The notes under the pieces: generated by a model
What the model was told of the DNA's origin: nothing
Databases searched by the model: none
What the model saw: the letters and a program-made list of their open reading frames with translations, nothing else
DNA from: Methanosarcina sp. KYL-1
Lineage (GTDB): Archaea; Halobacteriota; Methanosarcinia; Methanosarcinales; Methanosarcinaceae
Direction: 5' to 3'
DNA length: 64,000 bases
NCBI RefSeq assembly: GCF_024372725.1
Contig: NZ_VOUA01000014.1
Location: 1 to 64,000 of the forward strand
In this document: in pieces, positions 34,072 through 43,473 of the stretch
Position numbering within the stretch: position 1 is the stretch's first letter
Layout of the letters: every line of letters starts with the position of its first letter
Translations under genes and position numbers: made by a program

Positions 34072-34641
34072 ATGCTTGAAAGACTGAAAAGCTCACTTGT
34101 AAATGCTCCTGTGATCAAGCGGGGTGAATACAACTACTTCATCCATCCCATTTCGGACGGCGTGCCATCTATCGATCCTCGCCTGGTGGAGGAAATCTCC
34201 GATTATATCCTGAAGATTGCAGAGCTGAACGTGGACACCATCCTTACCGTGGAAGCCATGGGCATCCCTGTGGCAAACGCCCTTTCCCTGAAAACAGGGA
34301 TTCCCCTTACTATTGTCCGGAAGCGCCCGTATTACCTTGAAGGGGAAGTGGAGCTTTCCCAGAGCACCGGCTATTCCAAAGGTGTCCTTTACATAAACGG
34401 GCTCAAGAAAGGAGACCGAGTCCTGCTTGTGGACGACGTTATCAGTACAGGGGGAACCCTCCTTGCGCTTGTGAAGGCCCTAAAAGGTATGGGCGTTGAA
34501 GTCCTTGACGTTGTTTCCGTTATTGGGCGCGGGGGCGGCTCTTTAAAAATGAGGGATCTCGGCGTTGAGCCCAAGATCCTCGTTACCATTGATGTTAGCG
34601 AGAAAGGCGTGGAGATCAAGGATGTCTTTGGGGATCAGTGA
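34072..34641 (+). CDS. hpt: Hypoxanthine/guanine phosphoribosyltransferase, archaeal type
   Basis: This 189-residue protein has the phosphoribosyltransferase PRPP loop [21 protein letters not shown] (about residues 121-141) and an N-terminal [13 protein letters not shown] base-binding region. It salvages purine bases to nucleotides with PRPP. It is the first gene of a run hpt-dph2-methyltransferase-csl4-rpoL, and its end overlaps dph2 by 20 bp. Distinguishing hypoxanthine/guanine from adenine preference from sequence alone is uncertain, but the archaeal Hpt family fits best. Confidence 0.87.
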   Translation: MLERLKSSLVNAPVIKRGEYNYFIHPISDGVPSIDPRLVEEISDYILKIAELNVDTILTVEAMGIPVANALSLKTGIPLTIVRKRPYYLEGEVELSQSTGYSKGVLYINGLKKGDRVLLVDDVISTGGTLLALVKALKGMGVEVLDVVSVIGRGGGSLKMRDLGVEPKILVTIDVSEKGVEIKDVFGDQ

Positions 34642-35629
34642 AGCGTTTGATCTCAGGCTCGATTATCTGATCGACGTTGTAAGGAAAACGGGCGCAAAGC
34701 TTGTGGGTTTCCAGTTTCCCGAGGGGCTCAAGCGAAAAGGCCCGGAGCTTGCAAAAAGGGTTGAAGAAGCCACCGGAGCGGAGGTCCTGATCTCAGGAGA
34801 CCCCTGTTTTGGGGCCTGCGACCTGGACCGGACCCTGCTCGGGCACGTGGACCTCCTCTTCCATTTCGGGCATGCGGAACTGGAAGACACGAAACTTTCC
34901 GAGAAAGTCTATTTCATCGAAACGCGCTCTGCAGTGGACGTCCTTCCTGTGGTCGAAAAGGCTCTCCAGGAACTGAAGGGCCAGCGGATCGGCCTGATCA
35001 CCACAGTCCAGCACGTCCACAAGCTTCAGGAAGCCTGCAAACTGCTCGAAACCCGGGGGAAGACCTGCGTGATCGGGCGCGGGGATTCCAGGCTTGCCTA
35101 TCCGGGGCAGGTGCTCGGCTGCAATTTTTCGGCGGCAAGGGCTGAAGCCTGCGATGAGTACCTTTACATAGGAAGCGGGGATTTCCACCCCCTGGGTGTT
35201 TCCCTTTCCACAAAAAAGCGAGTCCTTGTGGCAAACCCCCTCTCAGGGGAAGTCCGTGAGGTTGACCCTTCAAGGGTTCTCCGCCAGCGAAGCGCGGTTA
35301 TTGCCAGGTCCCTGGACGCTGAGGTCTTCGGGATCATCGTATCAAGCAAAAACGGGCAGAAGAGGATGGAACTTGCTTCCTCCCTGAAGGCCCTTGCAAA
35401 AAAGCACGAGAAAGAGGCGCATCTCATCCTGATCGACCTTGTGACCCCTGACCAGCTGCTCCAGTTCAAGGTGGATGCTTTCGTAAATACCGCCTGCCCC
35501 AGGCTTGCCATCGATGAAGTGGGCCGTTTTCCTGCTCCCATGCTCACTCCCCAGGAGTTTGAGATCGTGCTTGGGGAGCGGGACTGGGAACATCTTGTGC
35601 TTGACGAGATCACGGAAGAGCCGGTGTGA
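34622..35629 (+). CDS. dph2: Diphthamide biosynthesis enzyme Dph2 (radical SAM, noncanonical)
   Basis: The start at ATG 34622 gives 335 residues. Three conserved cysteines lie in [18 protein letters not shown] and [11 protein letters not shown], which together hold the [4Fe-4S] cluster that cleaves SAM to the 3-amino-3-carboxypropyl radical. The product modifies a histidine of elongation factor aEF2 in the first diphthamide step. The first motif has an additional cysteine. It is translationally coupled to hpt. Confidence 0.93.
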   Translation: MSLGISEAFDLRLDYLIDVVRKTGAKLVGFQFPEGLKRKGPELAKRVEEATGAEVLISGDPCFGACDLDRTLLGHVDLLFHFGHAELEDTKLSEKVYFIETRSAVDVLPVVEKALQELKGQRIGLITTVQHVHKLQEACKLLETRGKTCVIGRGDSRLAYPGQVLGCNFSAARAEACDEYLYIGSGDFHPLGVSLSTKKRVLVANPLSGEVREVDPSRVLRQRSAVIARSLDAEVFGIIVSSKNGQKRMELASSLKALAKKHEKEAHLILIDLVTPDQLLQFKVDAFVNTACPRLAIDEVGRFPAPMLTPQEFEIVLGERDWEHLVLDEITEEPV

Positions 35630-35711
35630 ACCGGGCAGTTCAGGAAAAGGCAGACCGGGAAACAAAACCACTTCTTATTCAGGGATTGAAGCAGGGAAAT
35701 GAAAAAAAGAA

Positions 35712-36302
35712 ATGAAACAGAGAAAACTTGAAATTTTGCTGGAGGAAGTTGAAGGTTTTGAGAAGCCCGAGCTTGAGCTTGAGCAGTACCAGACCCCTTC
35801 CCTCCTGGCGGCTGAAATCCTGCATTTTGCTTATATGCAGGGGGATCTGGAGGAATCTGTCCAGGACCTGGGCTGCGGGACCGGCATCCTTGCAATCGGG
35901 GCAAAGCTTCTCGGAGCAAAGCATGTTGTGGGGTATGATGCGGACCCAAAAGCCCTTGAGCTTGCAAAAAAGAATGCAGAAAAACTTGGGGTCGATGTCG
36001 ATTTTGTGTGCACCGATATCGCGGAGATTTCCGGGCATGTCAGGACCACGCTTATGAACCCTCCCTTCGGGGCCAGGGTTAAAGGCAGGGACAGGCCCTT
36101 TCTTTCGGCAGCGTTAAGAACAAGCGAGATAATATATTCCATTCACAACCGCGGAAGCCTCGCTTTTATCCAAAAGTTCATTAAGCCTGCGGTCATTACA
36201 CATTCTTACGTTGCGAAATTTCCTATTAAAAAGACCTTTGAATTCCACAAAAAGGAGCGAGAAGTAATCGAGGTAGAGATTTACAGGATGACTGTTCCCT
36301 GA
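35712..36302 (+). CDS. METTL5-like N6-adenine RNA methyltransferase
   Basis: This 196-residue Rossmann methyltransferase has the SAM motif DLGCGTGILAIGAKLLGA (about residues 52-69), an acidic D of VGYDADPKAL and the catalytic NPPFGARVKG motif of N6-adenine methyltransferases. The small size and the N-terminal YQTPSLLAAEILHFA match archaeal METTL5-like proteins, which modify rRNA. Its place between dph2 and csl4 agrees with a translation/RNA-related cluster. Target not shown. Confidence 0.85.
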   Translation: MKQRKLEILLEEVEGFEKPELELEQYQTPSLLAAEILHFAYMQGDLEESVQDLGCGTGILAIGAKLLGAKHVVGYDADPKALELAKKNAEKLGVDVDFVCTDIAEISGHVRTTLMNPPFGARVKGRDRPFLSAALRTSEIIYSIHNRGSLAFIQKFIKPAVITHSYVAKFPIKKTFEFHKKEREVIEVEIYRMTVP

Positions 36303-36489
36303 ATCGAAACCCTGTATTCCTGAGCCGTTTTACAGCGGCATACATGGGACTTATGGATGTCCTCAAAACTACAGGCCCGCAGGCCTTCACTTAAATATGC
36401 CTTATGTATTAAACCGTACTCTGCAATTAGAGGGAAGAAACATATAAAATTTCCACCCGTAAGGATATGGTTATTTGTGGGGAAAATCA

Positions 36490-36700
36490 CTCTTAAATAT
36501 CTACTAAATATTCATTAAGTATCTATTAAATATCCATTAAAATACCTATTAAATGTCCATTAAAATACCTATTAAATATCCATTAAAATACCTATTAAAT
36601 GTCCATTAAATATCTGTCAAATCACTATTAAATGTCTCAAACATCTCTTAAATATCGTCAAATCGCTCTTAATAATCTATCAAATCACTATTAACGATCA
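36490..36700. repeat. AT-rich degenerate tandem repeat upstream of csl4
   Basis: Imperfect copies of an about 17-18 bp unit (ATTAAATATCCATTAAAAT and variants) fill the space between the methyltransferase and csl4. The array is rich in TTAAAT/TTAAATA elements that resemble TATA boxes, so it may provide many weak promoters. The copies decay toward csl4. Confidence 0.75.
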
Positions 36701-36877
36701 TTTGAATGAGGGATTAAGATTAGAATCCGAAAAAATAAGACTACCAGAAAGAAATTAACCGGGCCTAGCGAAGGAAAACCAGTTGCCGAAAAAGCGGAGT
36801 CAAAAGAAGCCTCCGAAAATAAGGATCAATTTAAGGACCAGGGCAAAAGGAGGTTCCCTTACCCGAAAAAAGCTCCC

Positions 36878-37801
36878 ATGGATCAAAAAGAATCCGGTTT
36901 TTCCAGGGAGAAGAGGGAGTCCGGCTTTTCCAGAGATAAGAGGGAATCCGGTTCTCCCAGAGATACCAGGGAATCCGGTCCTTCCAGAGATCGTAGAGAT
37001 TCCGGTCCTTCCAGGGATCGTAGAGATTCCGGTCCTTCCAGGGATCGTAGAGATTCCGGTTCTTCCAGGGATCGTAGAGATTCCGGTTCTTCCAGGGATC
37101 GTAGGGATTCCGTTTCTCCCAGAGATCGTAGGGATTCCGGTTTTTCCAGAGATAGGAGAGATTCCGGTTTTTCCAGAGATAAGAGGGAAACATCTGCTTC
37201 TCCCGTGTCTCCGGAGGTTGGGATAGCAGAAGAGGATTTTGAAATGGGGTCTTTTGTCCTCCCGGGTGAACTTGTCGGGACCACCGAGGAGTTCAGGTCC
37301 GGAACCGGGACTTCCGTACTTTCGGGGGACATTTACTCCACTGCTACAGGCCGCGTAAGGATCTCCAGGAAAGCCAGGGTAGTCTCTGTCCTGCCTTCCA
37401 CAAACGTCCCGAACATCCTGAAAGTAGGAGACGTCGTTTTCGGGAAGGTCACGGACGTCCGGGAGTCCGCGGCAATGGTGGAAATTGCAGGAATTGAGGG
37501 CAAAATCGGTCGGGAAATCGTTAATGTAAGGCTGGGAGACCTCCATGTTTCAAACGTGCGGGACTCCTATGTCAAGAGGCTGGCTGATGAGTTCAGGCCC
37601 TCTGATATCATACGGGCAAAAGTCATCGACGTTGAGAGAATGCGCCTCACCACATCTGAGGATTCCCTTGGGGTCATGAAAGCATACTGCTCGAACTGCA
37701 GAGGAGAACTCGAGCTGGACGGGAAAAAGCTTAAATGTCCGGTCTGCAATAAGACTGAAACCCGCAAAATCTCAACCGAGTACGGGAAAGGAATCCAGTA
37801 A
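36878..37801 (+). CDS. csl4: Exosome subunit Csl4 with repeat-expanded N-terminal tail
   Basis: The folded part spans about residues 123-307. It has an N-terminal domain (FVLPGELVGTTEEF), an S1 RNA-binding domain (VGDVVFGKVTDVRESAAMVEIAG) and a zinc ribbon CSNC/CPVC. Csl4 is the RNA-binding cap of the archaeal exosome. Ahead of it is a charged tail of about 110 residues made of repeats of RDRRDSGxS, from a 27-bp repeat. The frame stays open upstream of ATG 36878 to 36710 without a canonical start. Ignoring one G in the run at 36710-36712 would join an ATG at 36706. The listed start is therefore provisional. Confidence 0.9.
   Translation: MDQKESGFSREKRESGFSRDKRESGSPRDTRESGPSRDRRDSGPSRDRRDSGPSRDRRDSGSSRDRRDSGSSRDRRDSVSPRDRRDSGFSRDRRDSGFSRDKRETSASPVSPEVGIAEEDFEMGSFVLPGELVGTTEEFRSGTGTSVLSGDIYSTATGRVRISRKARVVSVLPSTNVPNILKVGDVVFGKVTDVRESAAMVEIAGIEGKIGREIVNVRLGDLHVSNVRDSYVKRLADEFRPSDIIRAKVIDVERMRLTTSEDSLGVMKAYCSNCRGELELDGKKLKCPVCNKTETRKISTEYGKGIQ
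36896..37190 (+). repeat. 27-bp tandem repeat coding the RDRRDSGxS tail of Csl4
   Basis: About eleven copies of a 27-bp unit (GATTCCGGTCCTTCCAGGGA plus TCGTAGA) are read in frame as SRDRRDSGP-type repeats. Central copies are nearly identical and outer copies are diverged (KRESG), the pattern of recent central expansion. Confidence 0.9.
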
Positions 37802-37879
37802 AGTTCTCTTTCCCTCTTCGTACCGAACCCAGGTTTCGGTAGAGTTGTTTATATAACTCACCAATCACAGGTGATCACG

Positions 37880-38158
37880 ATGGAACTGAATATCCTTTCC
37901 AAAACAGAGAACGAACTCGAAGTCGAACTCAAGGGCGAAACCCATACCCTCCTTAACATGCTCAGGGACCTCCTGATCAAGGATGAAAGGGTTGAGATTG
38001 CCTTTTACGACATGAAGCATGTGAGCATCAGCGATCCTATCCTTTACATCAAAACCGATGGTTCGGACCCTATTCAGGTCTTAAGGGACGCAGCTTCAAT
38101 CCTGGTTGCTCAGTGTGTTGAGTTTTCAGATGTCTTCAGCAAGGCAGTAAACGCCTGA
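37880..38158 (+). CDS. rpoL: RNA polymerase subunit L
   Basis: The start at ATG 37880 gives 92 residues; GGTGATCAC just upstream is a near-perfect ribosome-binding site. The protein shows the RpoL fold motif ETHTLLNMLRDLLIKDERVEIAFYDMKH and the IKTDGSDPIQVLRDAA segment. RpoL dimerises with RpoD in the archaeal polymerase assembly platform. It follows csl4 by 78 bp, an arrangement I recall as conserved in archaea. A TATA-like TTTATATAA lies at 37848-37856. Confidence 0.95.
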   Translation: MELNILSKTENELEVELKGETHTLLNMLRDLLIKDERVEIAFYDMKHVSISDPILYIKTDGSDPIQVLRDAASILVAQCVEFSDVFSKAVNA

Positions 38159-38194
38159 AGGCTTGAACGCGAAGCTCCGAAATTAAAAAGCGGG

Positions 38195-38213
38195 ACGCCC
38201 TCTTAAGAGGCGT
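38195..38213 (+). terminator. Terminator of rpoL
   Basis: ACGCC-C-TCTT pairs with AAGAGGCGT (one bulged C) and is followed by TTTTG. Confidence 0.5.
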
Positions 38214-38416
38214 TTTGCTCCAATTTTCCGGGTTTATTAGCTTTTTTAGTTTTTCCCGGATCTTTCGGTTATTTTTCAGCCTTTTTGAAGCCTTTTCTGC
38301 TGCGGTGGACTTTTGCCTGGCAGAGCTCATTTTCAGCTGCGCTTTTTCTCTTTTAAATACCAGGGGGCTTTTGCAATACGTTTTTATGAATTACCAGTGA
38401 TAATTAGCATTTATGA

Positions 38417-39589
<1,173 letters not shown>

Positions 39590-39614
39590 AATCCGCTAAA
39601 ATCAGATCTTTTTT

Positions 39615-39659
39615 GATGCCCGGGAGTAATCTTACAGTCTTTTTTGGACCCTGGGCATC
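39615..39659 (+). terminator. Terminator of SepCysS gene
   Basis: GATGCCCGGG (39615-39624) pairs with CCCTGGGCATC (39649-39659) through a 24-nt loop containing a T run. Confidence 0.55.
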
Positions 39660-39706
39660 CTGAATACTTTTTTGAATCTACTTTTTTGAAACCGATATGA
39701 GGCTTT

Positions 39707-39800
39707 CATTCCGAATGACGGATTTCATTGAAAAGGTTTCATTCCGAATGATGGATTTCATTGAAAAGGTTTCATTCCGAATGATGGATTTCATTGAGAT
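39707..39800. repeat. 33-bp tandem repeat
   Basis: Two complete copies and one partial copy of a 33-bp unit (CATTCCGAATGATGGATTTC, then ATTGAAAAGGTTT). The plus strand is open for 61 codons (RMMDFIEKVSF repeats) from 39697, but there is no ribosome-binding site and the peptide is simply the repeat read in frame, so I do not call a gene. The rest of 39590-39991 holds no other feature. Confidence 0.85.
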
Positions 39801-39991
39801 GGTTGTTTTCATTGGATGGATCCATTTTTCTCTTCCAATTATCAAGAAAAACTTGCCATCTTTTTTGAATTCGCTGCGATAGCCCTGGCTAAAAAAGTGA
39901 TTACAAAAAAAGGTTTTAAGGTTGTATTTTTTTGTTTTTTAGCGTTTCTGGGAATAAAAACAAATCCGTGTTTTAAGGAGGCTGCCTGCTT

Positions 39992-40339
39992 TTACTTCTT
40001 CAACTCCACGTTTTCCACGTACCCTTCTCCCCGCGGGGTCAGGACGTAATACATAGCCTCTTCGCTTTCCTCTTTTTCGATACAGAGGGTGCTTTCGAGC
40101 ATGTTGAGGTTGTAGCTTGCCTGGGAGTCCGTGAGCTTGAATTCCGCTTTAATTTCTTCAAGGGACATCTTCTGCTTCCCCAGGGCTTTGAGGATGTTTC
40201 TCCGGACAGGGTTCTGGAGGGCGTTGAGGCAGGACTTGTGGTCTTCGGTCATGTCCTCTTTCATTTTGCCTTCCCGCTTCATCTTTGCGACCCATTCTTC
40301 TTTTCTTTTTGCAGCTTCCTCGGGAGTCATGGTGATCAT
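39992..40339 (-). CDS. ArsR-type winged-helix transcriptional regulator
   Basis: This 115-residue protein has a basic N-terminal helix (AKRKEEWVAKMKREGK) and a winged helix-turn-helix: LQNPVRRNILKALGKQKMSLEEIKAEFKLTDSQASYNLNMLE. Only one cysteine lies in the DNA-binding domain and one beyond it, so a metal site is not evident. The gene is divergent from the DUF2148 gene, and a 7-bp inverted repeat sits next to its start. An alternative start at 40330 (MTPEE) is possible. Confidence 0.8.
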   Translation of the reverse strand: MITMTPEEAAKRKEEWVAKMKREGKMKEDMTEDHKSCLNALQNPVRRNILKALGKQKMSLEEIKAEFKLTDSQASYNLNMLESTLCIEKEESEEAMYYVLTPRGEGYVENVELKK

Positions 40340-40344
40340 TAATA

Positions 40345-40366
40345 TATTTACTTGAATATGTAAATA
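40345..40366. promoter_or_regulatory. Candidate operator, inverted repeat TATTTAC-N8-GTAAATA
   Basis: A perfect 7-bp inverted repeat lies 6 bp before the regulator's start codon, in the 91-bp divergent spacer shared with the DUF2148 gene. Geometry and position fit an autoregulatory site for the winged-helix protein. Confidence 0.55.
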
Positions 40367-40430
40367 AGTTTTTGAAACGCAGCCGTTGCCGGATTCAAGT
40401 TATAAATAGCAGTGTCTCCAATTTCTTTCC

Positions 40431-40985
40431 ATGAAACTGAACCCTGAACTCGAATCCGTCGAATTGCTTGCAAAGGTCATCCTCACCGCAGCCCGCACCG
40501 CCCCTAAGGGCAAGGGCATCGACGACATCGTGACCTGCCTCCTTGGCCCCGGAGAAAAAGCCGAACTTGCAGACCGGATGGAAGAGCTAAGTAAAATCAA
40601 GGGCCTCAAGTTCCTCCTTCGGGACGCAAAGAACGTAAGGGATTCTGACGCTATCGTCCTGATCGGGCTGAAGTCCACCGGGGTCAGCAGCCTGGACTGC
40701 GGAGCCTGCGGGTTTGAGACCTGTAAAGCGATGCTCGAGCACGAAAAGGTGCAAAAGGAATTTCTCGGCCCCCAGTGTATGATCAAGTACCTGGACCTCG
40801 GGATTGCGGTGGGCTCGGCAGCGGCAAAGGCAAAGGACCTGTGTATCGATAACCGTGTGCTGTATTCAGCGGGGGCGGCAGCCTGCTATTTTGAGATGAT
40901 AGATGCAGATGTGGCTATGGGGCTTCCTTTGAGCGTCAAGGGGAAAAATATCTTCTTTGATAGGGAATCTCCAAGAAAAAGTTAA
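40431..40985 (+). CDS. DUF2148 ferredoxin-domain protein
   Basis: This 184-residue protein has an ExxARTAPKGKGIDDI N-terminus. A cysteine motif LDCGACGFETCKAM (about residues 84-97) and a later GPQCMIKYLDLG together could hold a [4Fe-4S] cluster, as in the FeS domains of the CO dehydrogenase/corrinoid protein family. DUF2148 proteins are common in anaerobes and have no proven role that I know of. A TATA-like GTTATAAATAG (40399-40409) places the transcription start close to the ATG, so the mRNA is probably leaderless. Divergent from the ArsR-type regulator. Confidence 0.8.
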   Translation: MKLNPELESVELLAKVILTAARTAPKGKGIDDIVTCLLGPGEKAELADRMEELSKIKGLKFLLRDAKNVRDSDAIVLIGLKSTGVSSLDCGACGFETCKAMLEHEKVQKEFLGPQCMIKYLDLGIAVGSAAAKAKDLCIDNRVLYSAGAAACYFEMIDADVAMGLPLSVKGKNIFFDRESPRKS

Positions 40986-41042
40986 GCCTGCAAATGAAAA
41001 TGAAAAAACAAGTCAGATTTCTCTTAACCTGATTAAATTCCA

Positions 41043-41088
41043 GCAGGAGCTGAATAGGAACTGAAATCAGAATTGTCCCGGCTCCTGC
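41043..41088. terminator. Hairpin between convergent genes
   Basis: GCAGGAGC (41043-41050) and GCTCCTGC (41081-41088) form a perfect 8-bp stem with a 30-nt loop, between DUF2148 (plus) and the secreted protein at 41220 (minus). Confidence 0.45.
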
Positions 41089-41219
41089 TTCAAATTGACT
41101 TTCCAATTTTATGTTATGTTTTGGGCCTTTCATTTAAATGAAATCTTTTTAATGTTTGATTCCCACGAGAAATGGGAAGCAGAGAATTCTAGCTCTACTG
41201 AAGTTAATTGGGGTTTCTT

Positions 41220-41882
41220 TCAGTACTTGCCTTTACCAGTACTTCCCTTACCTTTTGAGCTTCCCTTACCTTTTGAGCTTCCCTTACCTTTCGAACTTCC
41301 TTTTCCAGAAGCTACCTGTTCTTCATCCTGTCCTGTTCCCGATCCTTTTCCAGGTGAAAGTCCCGGTCCCTTATCAGCAGGTCTTTTTGACTTCTCTCCT
41401 CCTTTACCTCCTTTGTTGCCACCTTTTATCATTGTAGTTTTGGCAATGCAATTTGCCGTGAAGTCTTTGCCGGCAACTGATCCCTTCGCTCTAAATTCCA
41501 GACCTGAACCATCATATGTGAAATCTGTGAGTAACAGCTTTTTTGCTTCATAGATCAAAACAAGTTCTTCGGTTCCATCGTTATCGGCATCTGTTATCTC
41601 TGTCCGATCGTATTCACCTACCTTGATTTCATTCGTATTCACAGGATTTGCATTGTCATCGATTTCAAGGGTAATGGATGCAGGATCGATATTCTCCGCT
41701 TCATAGCCTGTATTTTCCACATGGAAAACTACTGATATCCATTTGGCATTAGTTCCGATCACCAGGTTTTCCGGTGAAACCGAAAGACCCAGAGTTTCAG
41801 TTGCTGCTGCAGTAGATGCAAACATTCCCATCAAAATCAGCAAAGACCCAAAACAAATTGCTATATTTCTTTTAGTTCTCAT
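41220..41882 (-). CDS. Secreted protein with KGKGSS repeat tail, paralogue of 42587-43144
   Basis: This 220-residue protein has a signal peptide (ICFGSLLILMGMFASTAAATE), a beta-rich domain and a DxDxDG loop DADNDGTEELVLIYE resembling a calcium-binding site. The C-terminus is a glycine/lysine/serine-rich tail in which KGKGSS is repeated four times, encoded by an 18-bp repeat (41233-41300). A strong site GGGGAGGATGAA precedes the ATG. The domain order and the DxDxDG loop recur in the neighbour at 42587. Probably cell-surface; function unknown. Confidence 0.7.
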   Translation of the reverse strand: MRTKRNIAICFGSLLILMGMFASTAAATETLGLSVSPENLVIGTNAKWISVVFHVENTGYEAENIDPASITLEIDDNANPVNTNEIKVGEYDRTEITDADNDGTEELVLIYEAKKLLLTDFTYDGSGLEFRAKGSVAGKDFTANCIAKTTMIKGGNKGGKGGEKSKRPADKGPGLSPGKGSGTGQDEEQVASGKGSSKGKGSSKGKGSSKGKGSTGKGKY

Positions 41883-41953
41883 TTCATCCTCCCCTATGTC
41901 TTTCCCACTCGATAGTTTACCGTTTTGTTGTTTGAATTATTCCTTGCAACGAT

Positions 41954-41970
41954 ATAATTTTGGAAATTAT
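41954..41970. promoter_or_regulatory. Palindrome ATAATTT-TGG-AAATTAT upstream of secreted gene 1
   Basis: A perfect 7-bp inverted repeat 72 bp upstream of the start at 41882. The identical 17-mer occurs 76 bp upstream of the paralogue at 43144. It may be an operator or part of a common promoter. Confidence 0.6.
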
Positions 41971-42586
41971 ATTTAGGACGAATGGTCCTGATTGTGTTTC
42001 TCTTGCGTAGTTTTTGATGTAATTTCAAGCTCGCTCTTATTTCGAAAACTTCTTATTTTCGGTGCACTCCGCCACAATAATTAGAGATAACTCCTGCATC
42101 GTTCCCGATCTTCTTGAAGAATGTAAAAAGGCCCGGCGTGAAGACAATAATAGAAGAGTTATCAGCGTCAACAGTTTATGATTCATTTACTGTTTGTTAA
42201 ACAAAATAAGAGTGTCCGGCAGCAGATGCTTTATTTTCCTTAGTTCTCCGGGGTTTCAAATGCATTCTTTTGATGCATGCTGTTTTTTGATATCATGGCA
42301 AATTCTATGTCTCTAAAAAATACAAAATGATTCCCTTCTTTCCGGTCAAAAGGTCAGGTTCTTTGAAACCCAAACCTCAAGGAGACGTGTTGCGGCAAAG
42401 GGAAAGGGATCTGCACTTCGGCAACTATGTTCTATATTCGACTGTGGATAAGGTGTTTTATCTTAAAATTGTTGGCAAATGAAAAGTGAGGCTTCCTGAA
42501 GTGTGAGTGGGAAATTTTTTTATCGGAAGCCCTAGAGGCTGAATCCTTACCCTATTATTTTTACATGTTTCTCCGGTGTTTCTTTC
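41971..42586. other. Gene-poor region with possible coding debris
   Basis: About 600 bases with no intact gene. Two short plus-strand frames look coding-like: one ending at about 42180 (LLEECKKARREDNNRRVISVNSL) and one ending at about 42480 that includes LRQRERDLHFGNYVLYSTVDKV. Neither can be extended or identified, so I treat them as possible decayed gene remnants between the two secreted paralogues. Confidence 0.35.
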
Positions 42587-43144
42587 TTAATTCTTGTCCG
42601 GTTTATTTTTCCCTCCGTGATCTTCTGTTTTCCCTGAGCATTTGTGCAGTATCGGGAGTTTATCGTATCCGATGAAGCTTCTTTTGTCGTTAAAGTCCCC
42701 GGTGACTGTAAAATACAGGGCGTCAACACACGAAAGGTCTACCGGATTTGTACTGTCAGTTTCCAGAGGCAGGTTTTCTTCACTCAGGAATGTGCTTCTG
42801 TAGAACATCATCACCAGCTCGACTGCTCCGTCCCCGTCTTCGTCCGGGTTCTCCGAGCGTACGGGCAGCTGGGTGTATGTTTTCTTGGGAGCATCGGTTC
42901 CGTCCCCGAATTTGATCTCAATATTGATGCTGCTTATGTTAACATCTTTTACATCGTAGTCGGTGCCGTTGTCTATTACCAGTGCCATGTAAGGAGAATG
43001 GGAATCCAGCATCATAATCTCCGGGGACACGTACATCCCCACTGTTACGTCGTATTCTTCTGCTGTCGCAGGAGGCGCAAATATGTTAATTAAAGCCAGC
43101 AAAATCCCAAAATAAATTGCCATGTTTCTTTTACTTTTCATCAT
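42587..43144 (-). CDS. Secreted protein, paralogue of 41220-41882
   Basis: This 185-residue protein has a signal peptide (AIYFGILLALINIFAPPATAEE), a beta-rich domain with conserved spacing to its neighbour and the DxDxDGxxE loop DEDGDGAVELVMMFY. The C-terminus is short and basic (GGKNKPDKN) and lacks the KGKGSS array of the paralogue. A GGGGGGAT ribosome-binding site lies before the ATG pair. It shares the upstream palindrome, so the two genes are probably controlled together. Confidence 0.7.
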   Translation of the reverse strand: MMKSKRNMAIYFGILLALINIFAPPATAEEYDVTVGMYVSPEIMMLDSHSPYMALVIDNGTDYDVKDVNISSINIEIKFGDGTDAPKKTYTQLPVRSENPDEDGDGAVELVMMFYRSTFLSEENLPLETDSTNPVDLSCVDALYFTVTGDFNDKRSFIGYDKLPILHKCSGKTEDHGGKNKPDKN

Positions 43145-43219
43145 ATCCCCCCTTTGGTTTTTCCGAAAAAGTCATTTCGGGCAGATTTTCCCTCCTATGT
43201 GATTATTCTTTTTGGTAAT

Positions 43220-43236
43220 ATAATTTTGGAAATTAT
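43220..43236. promoter_or_regulatory. Palindrome ATAATTT-TGG-AAATTAT upstream of secreted gene 2
   Basis: Identical to the site at 41954-41970 and at nearly the same distance from its gene. The rest of 43145-43473 shows nothing recognisable. Confidence 0.6.
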
Positions 43237-43473
43237 TTTTAGTAAGAATTATTCTGATTTATGCCCATATGGGGGATATATCTCCCTTTTTATGCTGCCC
43301 GGAATTCATCCCGGCATCAGGTGGGGGTTGATGTTCTCTCCTGCAATGAACCCAAAAATCAGGTAAGGGTGAGCATCCCGAAAAAGAGACGGTAAAGGGT
43401 TAAAAACCGAAGTTGAAAAAAGGAGAATATAGAAAGTTTCAGGCACCTGGCCTGTTTTTAAGCTTTTAAGCTT

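Noticed and set aside
36783-37226. Plus-strand frame of proline/isoleucine-rich repeats overlapping csl4
   Set aside because: Wrong frame of the 27-bp csl4 repeat. The zinc ribbon and S1 domain belong to the other frame.
39697-39882. 61-codon frame MRLSFRMTDFIEKV-type
   Set aside because: Made of a 33-bp repeat without a ribosome-binding site; no conserved features beyond the repeat.
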